A stretch of DNA of 64,000 nt, taken from positions 1,116,001 through 1,180,000 of the forward strand of contig JAPFFF010000031.1 of NCBI GenBank assembly GCA_039105265.1, in the 5' to 3' direction. How positions within the stretch are numbered: position 1 is the first letter of the stretch; every line of letters begins with the position of its first letter. Below the pieces are notes generated by a model. The model did not search any database. It worked only from the letters and a program-made list of their open reading frames with translations, and was not told where the DNA came from. The translations under genes were made by a program, and so were the position numbers. Of the stretch, positions 31,401 to 42,169 are shown one piece after another. This DNA comes from Tritrichomonas musculus (Eukaryota > Parabasalia > Tritrichomonadida > Tritrichomonadidae).

Positions 31401-31871
31401 TCATTGGTGCAATCTTTGAGTTCAGGTTGCTGATTTCTGTTGTCATTGATGAAATCTTTGAGTTGAGTGTTGTGATTTGGCCTGTCAGCTTGTCATGCTC
31501 TTCCTTGGCTCTTCTTTGTGTCTCAGACAATTCTCTCTTGAGGCTTTCGATTTGGCCTGTGAGTGAATCGTGGTCTTGTTTGGCCTTTCTCTCTGTCTCT
31601 GAAACAACGGAGTTGAGTCTGCTGACTTCTGATGTTAACTTGTCATGATCGACTTGTGCATTCCTCTTTGTTTCTGAAAGTGAGCTGTTGAGACGTTCGA
31701 TTTCAGAAGTCAAAGAAGTGATCTTTGATTTCAAGTTTGTGTTTTCTGATGTCAAACTTGTGATCTTTGTGTTCAAGCTGTTGATCTGTGAAGTTAAATG
31801 ATCGTGTTCAAGTTGTGCTTTACGCTGATACTCAGACAAATCTCTCTTGAGATGTTCGATCTCACCAGTCA
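28423..31871 (-). pseudogene. Inverted, 5'-truncated copy of the CH coiled-coil gene
   Basis: The minus strand matches bases about 8920-12372 of the gene at 7582, from the C-terminal stop through its 3' flank to about residue 447. I count roughly 20 amino-acid differences over about 1140 residues, so the duplication is recent. The copy lacks the CH part and the first 445 residues. A nonsense change (AAG to TAG at about 31058-31060) divides it into frames of 876 and 260 residues. At 31872 the similarity ends abruptly and the paralogous coiled-coil gene starts on the opposite strand. The 3' side ends in a 29-base homopolymer. It is a duplicated fragment, not a retrocopy, because it keeps the 3' flank and has T rather than A beyond it. 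Confidence 0.85.
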
Positions 31872-34121
31872 GATCATACTGCTTTAACCGCTGAAATTGC
31901 TCGCATCAACAAAGAAGCAGCAGCTGATCACACCAGCCTCTGCGGTGAAATCGATCACGCCAAGAAAGCACTGGCCGACTCAGAATCGCGTTGCAATGAG
32001 TTGAGAAAGACACTCGACAACGCACAAAAGGCAGCCAAAGCAGATCACGACAAATTGGTCAGTGACATGGAAAGTGCCAAGAATGCAGCCAAAGCTGATC
32101 ACGACAAGATGGCCTCTGAAATCACCAGCGTCAAGAATTCCGCCAAAGCTGAACAAGACAAACTCTCAGGCGACATTGCAAAGCTCAACAAGTCACTGGC
32201 TGACTCGCAGACGAAGAATGCAGAACTCACAAAGACATTGGCTGAAGCACAGCAAAAGGCACAGCAAGATCATGCTGCTCTTACACAGCAAATTGAGCAA
32301 TTGAAGAGAGATGCAGAAACACAAAAAGCAAACTTCAGCACAGAGCTTGCACGTGCCAAGAATGCAGCACAATCTGAGCATGACAACCTTTCAAACGAAA
32401 TCAATCACCAGAAGCAGTTGTTGGCTGACTCAGAATCTCACTGCAACGAATTAAGACGATCAGTTTCTGAAGGGCAACAACGCGCCAAAGCTGACCATGC
32501 CAACCTCACTGCACAAATGGAAAGCATCAAGAGGGATGCAGCTGCTGACCGCAGCAAGCTTTGCTCTGAAATTGACAGAGTCAAGAATGATGCACAGAAT
32601 GAAGCCAACCGCCTCAACAGCGAAATTGACAAATTAAGAAGCCAACTGTCAGCAACTGAATCGCAGAAGAACGACCTCTCCAACAAGCTCGCATCAGCAC
32701 AGCAACAGGCACAGTCAGAGCACGACAGACTCACCTCTGAAATTGAAAACGCCAAGAATCAGGCTGCTGCTGATCGCACCAACCTTTCGTCAGAAATCAG
32801 GCACTTGAAGCAGTCGTTGTCTGAGTCAGAGAAGCACTGCGACGAATTGAGAAACACAGTCTCGCAGACAGAAAAGCGTGCGCAAGACGACCACGGCAAG
32901 CTCATGGAGCAAATGGACAAAGTCAGAAGCGACGCACTGTCACAAATCAGCAGTCTCAATGGCCAAATCGACAGCCTCAAAGGCCAATTGGCTGATGCTG
33001 TCGCACAAAAGACACAACTCGCAAGCCAGCTGGCCGCTGCAGAGAAGCAGGCGCAGGCTGACCAGGCCAGATTCAATGCAGAAATCGAGAAGATGAGGAA
33101 GGATGCGCAAGCTGACCACGACAACCTCGCACACGAAATTGAACGTGTCAGTAGTGAATCACAAACAAAAATCACAAATCTTAACAACGAAATCGACCAC
33201 CTCAAGAAGGCCCTGGCTGACTCAGAGAGCCGCTGCAACGAAGTCAAGAAGTCGCTCGCTGATGCACAAAAGGCAGCCAAAGCAGATCACGACTCACTCT
33301 GCGCACAAATCGAGAAACTCAAGAAGGACGCAGCTGCCGACCACGCCAAACTCGCGGCTAAAATTGCAAATCTCAAGAAGTCGTTGGCCGATGCAACCGC
33401 CAAGAATTCACTGCTCACGACAACGTTGGCAACAACACAGCAACGCGCCAAAGAAGAACACGACAAATTCACTGCTGAAATCGACCATCTCAAGAAGGAC
33501 GCTGCTGCTGATCGTGCCAAACTCACAGCCGAAATTGAACGCTTAAAGAAGGCACTGGCTGAGGCTGAAACAAGAGCCAAAGCTGACCACGACAAACTCG
33601 TTGCCCAAGTCGAACAAACCAAGAAAGATGCAGCTGCAGATCACGCTAAACTTTGCCAACAAATGGACAAGGACAAGGCTGATGCTAAAGCTGACCATGA
33701 CAAACTTTCCGCTGAAATTGAACGCTTGAAGAAGCAGTTGTCAGATGCTCTAAGAAAGGCACAAGAAGACAGCAACAAGAACTTGGCTGAAATTGAAAGA
33801 TTGAAGAAATTGCTTGCTGAAACACAACAGAAGGCCAAGAAGGATCATGATGACCTCTCTGCTGAAATTGAACGTCTCAAGAAGTCACTCGCAGATACAC
33901 AAAAGAAGGCCAAAGAAGATCACGACAAACTTTCCGCTGAAATTGAACGCTTAAGGAAACAATTAGGCGACACAATCCTCAAGGCGAAGAAGGATCATGA
34001 TGACTTAATGAACTTGATTGAACGTTACAAGAAAGGATTAGTTGACATTGATGATGTCGTTGATGACACACTTGAAGATCCAAAAGGAGGAGTTCGCCAA
34101 AGCAAATCAAACTTTGTTTAA
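31872..34121 (+). CDS. Paralogous long coiled-coil protein, 5'-truncated
   Basis: The frame is open from the junction at 31872 (DHTALTAEIARINKEAAADH) for 749 codons; the first ATG is at 32068. The whole protein is coiled coil with a repeat (A/K)ADHDKLxxEIExxKKxAAADxxxL, different from but clearly related to the 7582 gene. Its C-terminus, ERYKKGLVDIDDVVDDTL, parallels EKYKKALVDIGYIDDDTL there, and the first 30 bases of the 3' flanks are alike. It shows the same unusual C/G-rich codon choice. The 5' part, perhaps including CH domains, is missing at a breakpoint shared with the inverted copy. Expression from this locus is doubtful. Confidence 0.7.
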   Translation, partial: DHTALTAEIARINKEAAADHTSLCGEIDHAKKALADSESRCNELRKTLDNAQKAAKADHDKLVSDMESAKNAAKADHDKMASEITSVKNSAKAEQDKLSGDIAKLNKSLADSQTKNAELTKTLAEAQQKAQQDHAALTQQIEQLKRDAETQKANFSTELARAKNAAQSEHDNLSNEINHQKQLLADSESHCNELRRSVSEGQQRAKADHANLTAQMESIKRDAAADRSKLCSEIDRVKNDAQNEANRLNSEIDKLRSQLSATESQKNDLSNKLASAQQQAQSEHDRLTSEIENAKNQAAADRTNLSSEIRHLKQSLSESEKHCDELRNTVSQTEKRAQDDHGKLMEQMDKVRSDALSQISSLNGQIDSLKGQLADAVAQKTQLASQLAAAEKQAQADQARFNAEIEKMRKDAQADHDNLAHEIERVSSESQTKITNLNNEIDHLKKALADSESRCNEVKKSLADAQKAAKADHDSLCAQIEKLKKDAAADHAKLAAKIANLKKSLADATAKNSLLTTTLATTQQRAKEEHDKFTAEIDHLKKDAAADRAKLTAEIERLKKALAEAETRAKADHDKLVAQVEQTKKDAAADHAKLCQQMDKDKADAKADHDKLSAEIERLKKQLSDALRKAQEDSNKNLAEIERLKKLLAETQQKAKKDHDDLSAEIERLKKSLADTQKKAKEDHDKLSAEIERLRKQLGDTILKAKKDHDDLMNLIERYKKGLVDIDDVVDDTLEDPKGGVRQSKSNFV

Positions 34122-34289
34122 ATATAGAAATATAGATATTATCATGGAATAAAAATATAGATTTTTTATTATATTTTAATCTTTCTTTCTTATTTTTCTT
34201 TGTATTTTTTATCTATATTATTTTCTCAAACAATACTTGTTCTTACCAATATTTCTAATTCTCAATAATTATAAATTTTTTCATTCTTT

Positions 34290-35130
34290 TTACTATACTT
34301 TTACTTAAAAATGGCAGCAGATAGAGAAGATCATAATAGGACTCCATAAATAAGGCTATATGCTCAATTATGATAAAGAAATTGAAGTTAATGAACAAAA
34401 ATCGATTAAAAAGGAAATGAATTATATATGGAAAAGATGTTCCAATTGATAAAGAAAAGGCCGTTGAATACATTAGATCAGCAACTACTAAAGGAAAAGC
34501 AGAAGTAATGTGCAGATATGCATATGCTTTATTCAATGGAATTAGTATCAATGTTGATAAAAAAGAAGATGCAAAATACTATGGAAAAACAATTGATAAA
34601 TGATACTCAGATGCAGAAGTTGATCACGAATTTCATTTATAAAAAGGAATTGGCTTTGAGTTTAACAAAAAAAGCCAAAACATTATATAAAATTGCAGCA
34701 GATAAAGGAAATGAGATTGTTAGTTATAACAATTATATATGGATTTTTTCAATATTGGATCAGCAAATGAAGATCATGAAAAAGAAATTGAATATTTTAA
34801 AAAGGCATCTGATTTGTGATCTTTGATTTCATTGGTCAATTAACGATACATGATTGATAATGGATTTATAAAAACAATTGATCATGAAGAAGGAATATCA
34901 AAAAGTTATTGAAATTTCCATTGCCACTGAGAAAGAAAATGACATCAAAAAAATGAAAAAGAAGCAGATGAAGGTCATACTGATTCAATGTCTAATTATG
35001 TAAAAATGGCTGAAAATGTATGTGGTATTCGAGCAAGTAAAGAAGAAGCAATTCAATATTATAGAATGGCAGCTGAAAGAATCCATGCTGAAACAATCAA
35101 TTATTATATAATGCTTATTTTCATTTTTAC
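34290..35130 (+). pseudogene. Decayed Sel1-repeat gene fragment
   Basis: Fragments in several frames read VPIDKEKAVEYIRSATTKGK, AEVMCRYAYALFNGISINVD, KKAKTLYKIAADKGNE, EKEIEYFKKASDL and KEEAIQYYRMAAERIHAET. All are Sel1-like (TPR-like) units of 36 residues. Stops and frame changes separate them, so this is a pseudogene with at least four breaks. It lies just upstream of the kinase at 35282; in this organism Sel1 arrays normally follow a kinase, so it may be the 3' end of an older kinase-Sel1 gene. Confidence 0.65.
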
Positions 35131-35281
35131 ATTAATAGAAAAAAGAAAAAAAGAAAACAATTGAATTAATAGTAAGTAATGTTTAAGTCATTTCTAAAGT
35201 ATTTTAGTAGTCTAAAAAAAAAATCGAACAAATAAGTACTCAAGCATATTTCAATGAACTTATAGAATTAGGAACATTTAA

Positions 35282-36638
35282 ATGCTAACAGATTTACTTG
35301 TTGAGTTAAGCGATTTCACAATCGAAAAAGAGCTAGGCCAAGGGAAATTCGGCAAAGTTTATTTGGTTCAAGAAAAATCTACACAAAAATTATGGGCTGC
35401 GAAAGTATCTCAAAAAGAATGCAAAAAAGTTGAAGATCAGAAGTCGCTATTCCAAGAACTACTATCATATTCAAAAATGAAAAATCCTGCAATTGTGTTA
35501 TTTCATGGCTTTAATCTACTAAACTTTAAAGAAAAACATCATCAAACAATTATTATTGAATATATGCCAAATGGGTCGCTTGACAAATTAATTGAAAGAA
35601 AGGAGAGAATATCTTCAACAACTAGATACATAATACTTCTGGGAATTGCTGAAGGGATGAAATATTTACATTCTTTAAAAATCGCCCATCGAGATTTAAA
35701 GCCCGCCAACGTTTTACTCGATGAAAACTATTATCCACATCACCGACTTTGGTACAGCCAAACTCTCAGACGAATCATTTCTATCATTATGCATGAATAC
35801 TTATAATGGCACTCCACTTTACATGGCACCAGAAATTATCAATGGTGAAGGATATACATACAAAATTGATATTTTTTCATTTGCAATACTGGCATACGAG
35901 GTCATAACTTTTGCTTTTCCTTTTGCTTTTCTTGATAAGATAACCGTTTATATAGTTCAGCATGCTATCGTATCTGGTAAGAGACCTGATTTGTCAATCG
36001 TTCATGACGAGATAGTCAGAAATTTGCTCTCCAAGTGTTGGTCACGGGATCCAAAAGCGAGACCAGATTTCGCTGAGATTGTTGAGACAATCAAAAGTGA
36101 AAGTTTCATTAAGGCGATGAATGCAGACAGAAAGGAAATTGATGCCTACCTCAGCCTTTTTGGCGATAAGCTTCCAACTCCTTCCGAGAAGAAAGATGAA
36201 GAGCCAGTTTCGATAACATTTTTAGCAGATGGCAAATTTTGCATCCAAAAAATTTATCCATCAAATAGCGTTGGCGAAATTTTAGCTGAACTAAACAAGA
36301 GATTTAAAAAAGCTTTTGTTTGTATTACTTTATGTGGCAGAATATTTAGTAATCAAGAGATCATCTCAAGAACATGTAATATCGAAAATGAAGATGACCT
36401 TTTTGAATTATACGAAGAGTTTCCAGAAGTGATAACAATAGAACTTCTGTTTGACAAAACAAATAAAGGCAAATATAAATTTGTTAAATGCTCATCTATT
36501 TATGATGTTCGGTATTTGGTCTCAATTCTGTCTAATCAAGATTTTGATTCAATTTGTCTAGAAGCCAATTCCAAAATTCTAGAAAATGATGATGAAGAAA
36601 TAGAAGAAGATACATTGATCATTGCCCATTTTAAATAA
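35282..36638 (+). pseudogene. Protein kinase with two C-terminal ubiquitin-like domains, one frameshift
   Basis: The first frame (35282-35806) gives a kinase N-lobe and catalytic loop: GQGKFGKV (19-26), AAK lysine at 41, HRDLKPAN (136-143), then DENYYP. The second frame (35721-36638) resumes with ITDFGTAKLSDESF, MAPEI, DIFSFAILAYE and CWSRDPKARPDF. A single change of frame at about 35735-35745 (one extra base or two missing in CCACATCACCGAC) separates them; otherwise the kinase is intact, so this is a very young pseudogene or a sequence error. After the kinase come two beta-grasp-like stretches: ITFLADGKFCIQKIYPSNSV...LFEL and ITIELLFD...LIIAHFK, both with the spacing of ubiquitin-like domains. 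No Sel1 repeats follow. Confidence 0.7.
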
Positions 36639-37653
36639 GGAATTTTAAATTCATCAAAAAACAAAAAAATCATTAATTAAACTACTTTATTTATTTTAAA
36701 TTCTAACAAAATCTCTGAAAATCTGAAAAAGTTTTTTTGGTCATCAAATGCAAAAAAAGAAACCATTTTTGTATTTTCAATCTTTAAAGCTGAATGTAAT
36801 ACTTGGAAAATTCATTTCAATCATTTGCAATTTTTGGTAGATTCATTTCAATATTCAAATTTGATTTAAGAATTGAAAAAATGGAATGAACTTTAACAAA
36901 ATTTTATAAAATCATCAATAATTTATATATAAAATATTTTTAAACATAATTGGTTCATATTCTAATTTTAATTCAATTTCAAGTCTATCACTGAATTTTA
37001 AAATTATTTTAAGCTTTAAACATATTTGTGTTATATTTAAATATCGCATAATTTATCATAAAACTATATTTTTTATTTGTATAAATGATATTTATATATA
37101 TTGAAAAACCAAAAAAAAACAATTGAAATAAAAAAAAAAGTTCTCAAAATTTCAAAAAAATCCTTCGTATCGATTGAGTCTATTCAAATATTTTTTTAGA
37201 GTTATCTCGTGTTTTTACTTAATTAATTTAAAATTAATCTAATATTAATTTAAAAAAATTTAAATTTTTTCTAATATTATGCAAAAAATTTATTATACAT
37301 TTTTCAAATAAATATAAGCAAAAGGATTTTTTTTTTGTGAGAATTCAAATTTTTAAAATTTGCGGAACAATCATATTCAATTTTTCTTATTCAAAATCAT
37401 AGAAAATAATAGTTATCGTGAGGTATGGTATTTTTTCATTTATTTATTATTTCATATTACCAATGAAAATGATGAATTATGATGATAAAATACTTGCCAT
37501 AAAGAACATTGAATATTAAATTAACATACAAATTAATTTAAATTTTTGAAAGTATTATTTATAAATTGAGATAGTATATTGAATATTTGATTTGATATTT
37601 TTTATCTATTGAATTCAATTTCAATGTTGTAAAAATTTATTTTATTACTCATT
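36639..37653. other. Intergenic AT-rich region, 1 kb
   Basis: No coding remains or transposon ends are seen. A TCATTA motif directly precedes the ATG at 37654 and may be part of an Inr. Confidence 0.4.
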
Positions 37654-39282
37654 ATGGATGAGCAATTTGACTTATACGAGACTTATGGTACATTAATTAT
37701 AGCACAAAAACAGAAGTTTATATGTGCTATAGATAGATTTACTTTAGAAGAAGTATCAACTCAAGAAATTCCATCTGATGATTCTAAAATTCCTTTTTTA
37801 TTTGTTCTTGGACTTTACAGATACGAAAATAGATATAATGAAAGTATTTATTTTCTTGTTTTGGTTACGGAAGTAGAAAAATTTGATTTTTTTAATGTTG
37901 GCCAAATTAAATCATTTAAAATTATTCCATTAAAATACAATACAGAACGATTACAAGATTCAGGGAAATTTCAAGAACTTTTAGAGTTAGGTCTTAAGCA
38001 TTGTTCAATGTATTACAGTCAAGATTATAATCTCTCATTAACATTACAGCAACAATTTGAAAATCGTCCTTCCAGAGAATATTTTGTATGGAATTACACA
38101 GCTATTGACAGACTCAAAAGCATCTGGCCAACAGCTTTATGTTTCAGAGAAGTAATTGCCGGCTACTTTACGCAAAAGGATCCTTTTGTATTAATATCAA
38201 GGAAAAGCAACAGAAACGGCGGCTGTCACACTTGGAATAGAGGAGCTGATGCCAATGGCATGTGTGCAAATTACATTGAAAATGAAGAAATAATAATTCT
38301 AGGACAAAGCGAACAACGAATTAATGCAATTTCGCACATTGAAATAGGAGCATCGTGTCCGTTTTTATGGAGTCAGTTTCCAACGATGCATCTTCATTGT
38401 CCAATTCATATTGGTCCTCAAGAAGAGAACGAAAGACGCTTTAATCTTCATTTTGATCATTTATACGAAACCTATTTTGACAACGATAAAGAAAACAACT
38501 CAATTATTGCCATTTCACTTTTAGGGAGCAAAGGAAAAGAAGTTAAATTGAACACAATTTATGAAGAACTTGCAAATAAACGAGGAATTGATTTCATTCA
38601 TATTAATTTTAATAACGTGATGAAAGAACAAGGCGGCCTTTCAAATGAAATCGATAAATACAAAGATGAATTCGATGCTTGTGTGATTCAAGATGGAAAA
38701 GTCGTTGTGAAACAAACAACAATACCACGAATTAATTGTGCTAGTTGTCTCGATCGTACGAGTGTATTTATGGAAAATATGTTCAGATCAATCTTCACTA
38801 AATACGAGCCAACAATAATGTGCGATAATGTCGAAACACATAAGAAAATGTGGCTTGAGCGGGCTGATATAATATCGAGGCAATATGCAATAACTGAAGG
38901 TGAAAAAACTTACATGATTCAAACAAGTAAAAAGACACTAACTGGACGATATCATGATTATTCAATTTCTTGGCAGCGCTTCTTTTATAGTATCTTTTGC
39001 GAGGGAAAATATTGCGATGCGATTAATGCAGTACTTCAAGAAAAACCGTTTACTTCTTTTGAAAGCGAAAAACAATTTTTTATCAAATTTTTCCTTTTCA
39101 TCAAATTGATTTTCGTGTTCATTTTCTTATATATTTTCAAAGGAAGAAAAGTTGCTTCCAAAACATGGAGTGAAAGGATTAAACCAATCATAAATCATCC
39201 TCATATTGCCGATTTACATGATGCTGAAGAGTTTTATAACAATAATGATCCTATAGAAGAGAATGAAATACCAAAGGCATGA
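37654..39282 (+). CDS. Sac-domain phosphoinositide phosphatase
   Basis: A 542-residue protein with the Sac phosphatase fold. The catalytic CX5R(T/S) motif reads NCASCLDRTS at about residues 363-372 (RTNCLDCLDRTN in Sac1). Upstream are two family landmarks: the RxGxRxxxRGxDxxGxxAN segment reads NRNGGCHTWNRGADANGMCAN and is followed by VxTEQ-like text (IENEEIIILG). A hydrophobic segment at about 474-496 (FFLFIKLIFVFIFLYIF) should anchor it to a membrane, as the C-terminal helices do in Sac1 of the ER/Golgi. It would remove phosphate from PI4P and related lipids. The length is close to Sac1 (about 590). The gene is intact. Confidence 0.85.
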   Translation: MDEQFDLYETYGTLIIAQKQKFICAIDRFTLEEVSTQEIPSDDSKIPFLFVLGLYRYENRYNESIYFLVLVTEVEKFDFFNVGQIKSFKIIPLKYNTERLQDSGKFQELLELGLKHCSMYYSQDYNLSLTLQQQFENRPSREYFVWNYTAIDRLKSIWPTALCFREVIAGYFTQKDPFVLISRKSNRNGGCHTWNRGADANGMCANYIENEEIIILGQSEQRINAISHIEIGASCPFLWSQFPTMHLHCPIHIGPQEENERRFNLHFDHLYETYFDNDKENNSIIAISLLGSKGKEVKLNTIYEELANKRGIDFIHINFNNVMKEQGGLSNEIDKYKDEFDACVIQDGKVVVKQTTIPRINCASCLDRTSVFMENMFRSIFTKYEPTIMCDNVETHKKMWLERADIISRQYAITEGEKTYMIQTSKKTLTGRYHDYSISWQRFFYSIFCEGKYCDAINAVLQEKPFTSFESEKQFFIKFFLFIKLIFVFIFLYIFKGRKVASKTWSERIKPIINHPHIADLHDAEEFYNNNDPIEENEIPKA

Positions 39283-39619
39283 CAAAAGAACAAAAGCTAT
39301 AATTTTTTAATAATATATAATATTATTATATTAAACATGTAATTACTATTTAATCGATTATTTGGTCTTTTTAATGGCATTCCAAACTGATAACATGCTT
39401 ATGAAAACACAAAGATTTAAATTAGGGTGGCATTATGATTTGGGACCATCATTCAATTTTGAATAAAATTGAAAGGATGGGTCTCAAATTATTTTTTGAT
39501 ACCATTTTTTCAGGGATTATTACAATATTCCCACTTTTTTACTTCACTGGTAACACTTTTTTGCCTTTGGGGAAAAAAAATATCACTTTTTTTAAAAAAA
39601 AAAAAAAAAAAATTACAAT
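39283..39619. other. 3' flank of the Sac gene
   Basis: AT-rich. An A run (about 39595-39612) lies next to the transposon boundary. The pair TTTGGGACCATCATTCAATT and GGATGGGTCTCAAA near 39440-39490 may be remains of a further insertion, but I cannot define it. Confidence 0.4.
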
Positions 39620-39753
39620 TACCCAATGTGTCAACATCATAAGGGAGTTTCCCCGATTGAATGCAATTCAATTTTTTAAATTGATGGATTTTATCTCTCA
39701 AAAAATTTGTATTCATCTAATACAAAATATAAAAAATAAATTTCTGTATTCTA

Positions 39754-40389
39754 AAGTCCGATTCAAAAAGCTTGGGACATGAAGTAAAATTCATTCAATT
39801 TTTTTATCATAAAAAGTGAAAAACAAAATTTTTTTTTCAATTAAGATTTTAAAATATTCAAATTTTATTGATTTTTTACTAATTTATAATGTCAAAGCAA
39901 ATCGATTTACCAACCAAAATGCGTATGGCATTTTATTATGGGCAAAACGATAGTCAAAGATTAATTGCCGAAAAAACAGGAACTTCAAAAACTTCTGTTA
40001 ATCGTTATTTACAACTTCTTGATAAAAGCAATGTTCAATAGAAAATTGTACCAAAAGCACGGAAATATGCAAGATATTACCCGATTACTTTCTAAATAAA
40101 ATTGGCATGCCCAAACCGACGATTATTCCTGGATCAAAAATATATCTTCCTCTTTAATTGAAAAAAATTGATGAAAAAAAACAAAAAATAAAAAAAAAGA
40201 ATGAAAGAAAGAAAATATATAAATAAAAAATGGTTTTTATAAATTCTATTTTAAGATATTGATGTTTTAATTTTTTTATTTGAATTTTTTTCAGAGCTTC
40301 TCACAATTTGTTTCACATCACCTGGGACAAAATTGAATACTTTTAATTGAATATTGAAAAAGTAGTCCCAAGCTTTTTGAATCGGACTT
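39754..40389. mobile_element. Nested 636-bp mariner-like transposon, internally deleted
   Basis: AAGTCCGATTCAAAAAGCTT plus GGGAC begins at 39754 and recurs inverted up to 40389. The 25-bp repeats are flanked by TA on both sides (39752-39753; 40390-40391). The inside encodes a transposase N-terminal helix-turn-helix and scraps of the following region. This copy inserted into the older element around it. Confidence 0.85.
39889..40041 (+). pseudogene. Transposase N-terminal helix-turn-helix fragment
   Basis: The 50-residue frame starts MSKQIDLPTKMRMAFYYGQN and continues SQRLIAEKTGTSKTSVNRYL. This is the DNA-binding domain of Tc1/mariner-class transposases (homeodomain-like HTH). It stops at TAG; a further scrap in another frame (KIGMPKPTIIPGSKIYLP-like) follows. 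The DDE catalytic part has been lost by internal deletion. Confidence 0.7.
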
Positions 40390-40504
40390 TAGTAAATCCT
40401 GTATTATTCGACAACGAAATAATTTCAATCTAAATTAAATAAAAAAAAATTATTTTAAAATTAAAAATATTTTTAATTTTTCTCTCAAATTTATTTTTTG
40501 ATTT

Positions 40505-40665
40505 TTATTCACTTTCTTCTGATTCCCATTCATCATTGTATAAATCAATTTCATCTTCAAGAAATTCAATAAGAATTTGCTGAATTCTTTTCATTTTTTC
40601 AACAAAATCATAAAAAAGTAAATCACAAATTTGATGCTTTATATTAAAACAATACACTTATAAAA
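40505..40665 (-). pseudogene. C-terminal tail of a transposase (outer element)
   Basis: On the minus strand an open frame reads NIKHQICDLLFYDFVEKMKR then IQQILIEFLEDEIDLYNDEW and ends in TAA. The acidic helical end, placed directly inside the outer element, fits a transposase C-terminus. The assignment rests mainly on position. Confidence 0.4.
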
Positions 40666-41051
40666 ACAATTTTTAATAGCAAAGTCTAGTTTTATTCTTA
40701 GAGGACATTAGTGATATTTGATCATTTATCAAAAAAGTTTTTTAGTAAAAAAAGTTTTCAGTGAGAATAGTTGGTCTCAACACGAATATACCAAATCCAC
40801 AAAAATTTTTTTGACATTTTGCAAAATGATTGAAAAAAATAACAATTTTTCTTCATATTTCACAATTTTTTTCTACTTCTTTCAAAAATATTGAGTGGGA
40901 AAAAATAATCGTTATTTAAAATTATTAAAATTTGAATTCAACAGAAATATTTAAATGAATTTATTATTTTCACATATAGAAATATTGTGAAGAACGATCA
41001 TATTTATTATTCATTCGGGGAAACTCCCTTATGATGTTGACACATTGGGTA

Positions 41052-41192
41052 TCACTTTTCTTCAGAAAATCATTTCACTAAAAATAAAAAAAAATGTTAA
41101 GTGCTGCACCTCTCTTAGTAAGGAGAGTTCAAAAAAATCTATTTTAATTAGCATCAAGTAACGATTATTTTTATGCAGCTTCTGCTTCGAGT
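41052..41192. other. Short spacer between two transposons
   Basis: 140 bases between the outer TA-target element and the target duplication of the Polinton-like element. Nothing is recognised. Confidence 0.4.
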
Positions 41193-41197
41193 AAAGT

Positions 41198-42169
41198 AGT
41201 AGTATAGTATAGGCAGTGGTTTGCTTCTCTCCCACCGCCTATACGCTCCGCAGCCAAGCTCAGGCACGCCTTCGCTTGGAGCTTCGCATACGGCCGCGGT
41301 CGCTATGTTCCCTCTGCCTATACCCTGTGTCAATTGGTCACGCTATGACACAATTTCCACAGGCTTCTATACTAGGCGTCAGATTTTGTGTCAGTAACGT
41401 GACCAAATATTTACCTTCATAAGTATAATACCATTAAGAACCTAGTAAACATACAAACATCTACTTATCATAGCAAACACAACACCATCATAAGCACAAA
41501 TACACATCATTTGTTTTCTTTTTTTTGTTTTTATTCTTGTCCAAATGACAACCAAACAGTATGTTGACTGGAATGTGTTTGAGCGCCTTCACGTTAAATC
41601 ATATGAGATAACTTATACTAAAAGTGCGGAAGAAGAGATAACCATAGAGAAAGCCATAAAGAAGTTCATCTGCCAAGCGCCTATTGGTTCAGGCAAATCA
41701 ACAGCAATAAGGAAATGGATCTATAACACAGTACCTGATAACAAGTTCATACTCATCGTACCTACCATTAACATCGCTGCGGAGTTCTACTCTAAGTTGT
41801 ATGTAGCATTAAACAACAATCACCCCGAGAACATAGATGAAATGATAAAGTTATGTGTAAAGGAAGGGGCGTTTAAAGAGTTTAAGGAAGCCATCAAGCA
41901 CTTTATACCTGTTGTTATAACTACATTCTCTACCGCATCTAAGTGTCTTGGAGGAATCATAGAGCATTTCTATCACCACCAAATAGATTTCAACAGTGAA
42001 TACACACTCCTTATTGATGAAGCACACCTACTACTAGAACACATATCGTTAATAGAGATCTGTAGAGAGTTTAATAAAGTAGGCTTGATTACTGCTACAG
42101 CATCTGACATTTCTTGCTTATCAGTCTTTGAAGAATACGAAAAGATAAACCCATTAGCCGACATCAAAT
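41198..42169 (+). repeat. Left terminal inverted repeat (972 bp)
   Basis: It matches 44921-45892 on the other strand. It contains the G+C-rich outer 200 bases with a short Arg/Ala-rich frame, an apparently non-coding leader, and the first 208 codons of the helicase gene. The match stops after ACATCAAAT, exactly where the two inner sequences diverge. Confidence 0.9.

Larger units (their letters stand above)
39622..41049. mobile_element. Outer TA-target (Tc1/mariner-type) transposon carrying a nested element
   Basis: CCCAATGTGTCAACATCATA at 39622 continues into AGGGAGTTTCCCCGA and recurs inverted at 41015-41049, a 35-bp terminal inverted repeat. Each end is flanked by TA (39620-39621 and 41050-41051). 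Removing the nested 636-bp element leaves about 790 bp, too short for a full transposase, so it is an internally deleted copy. A transposase C-terminal tail is seen on the minus strand (40505-40665). Confidence 0.75.

Noticed and set aside
41216-41422. 68-residue Arg/Ala-rich frame at the outer end of each inverted repeat
   Set aside because: It is present in both arms but has no motif and is explained by the G+C-rich terminus. I keep it as part of the repeat only.
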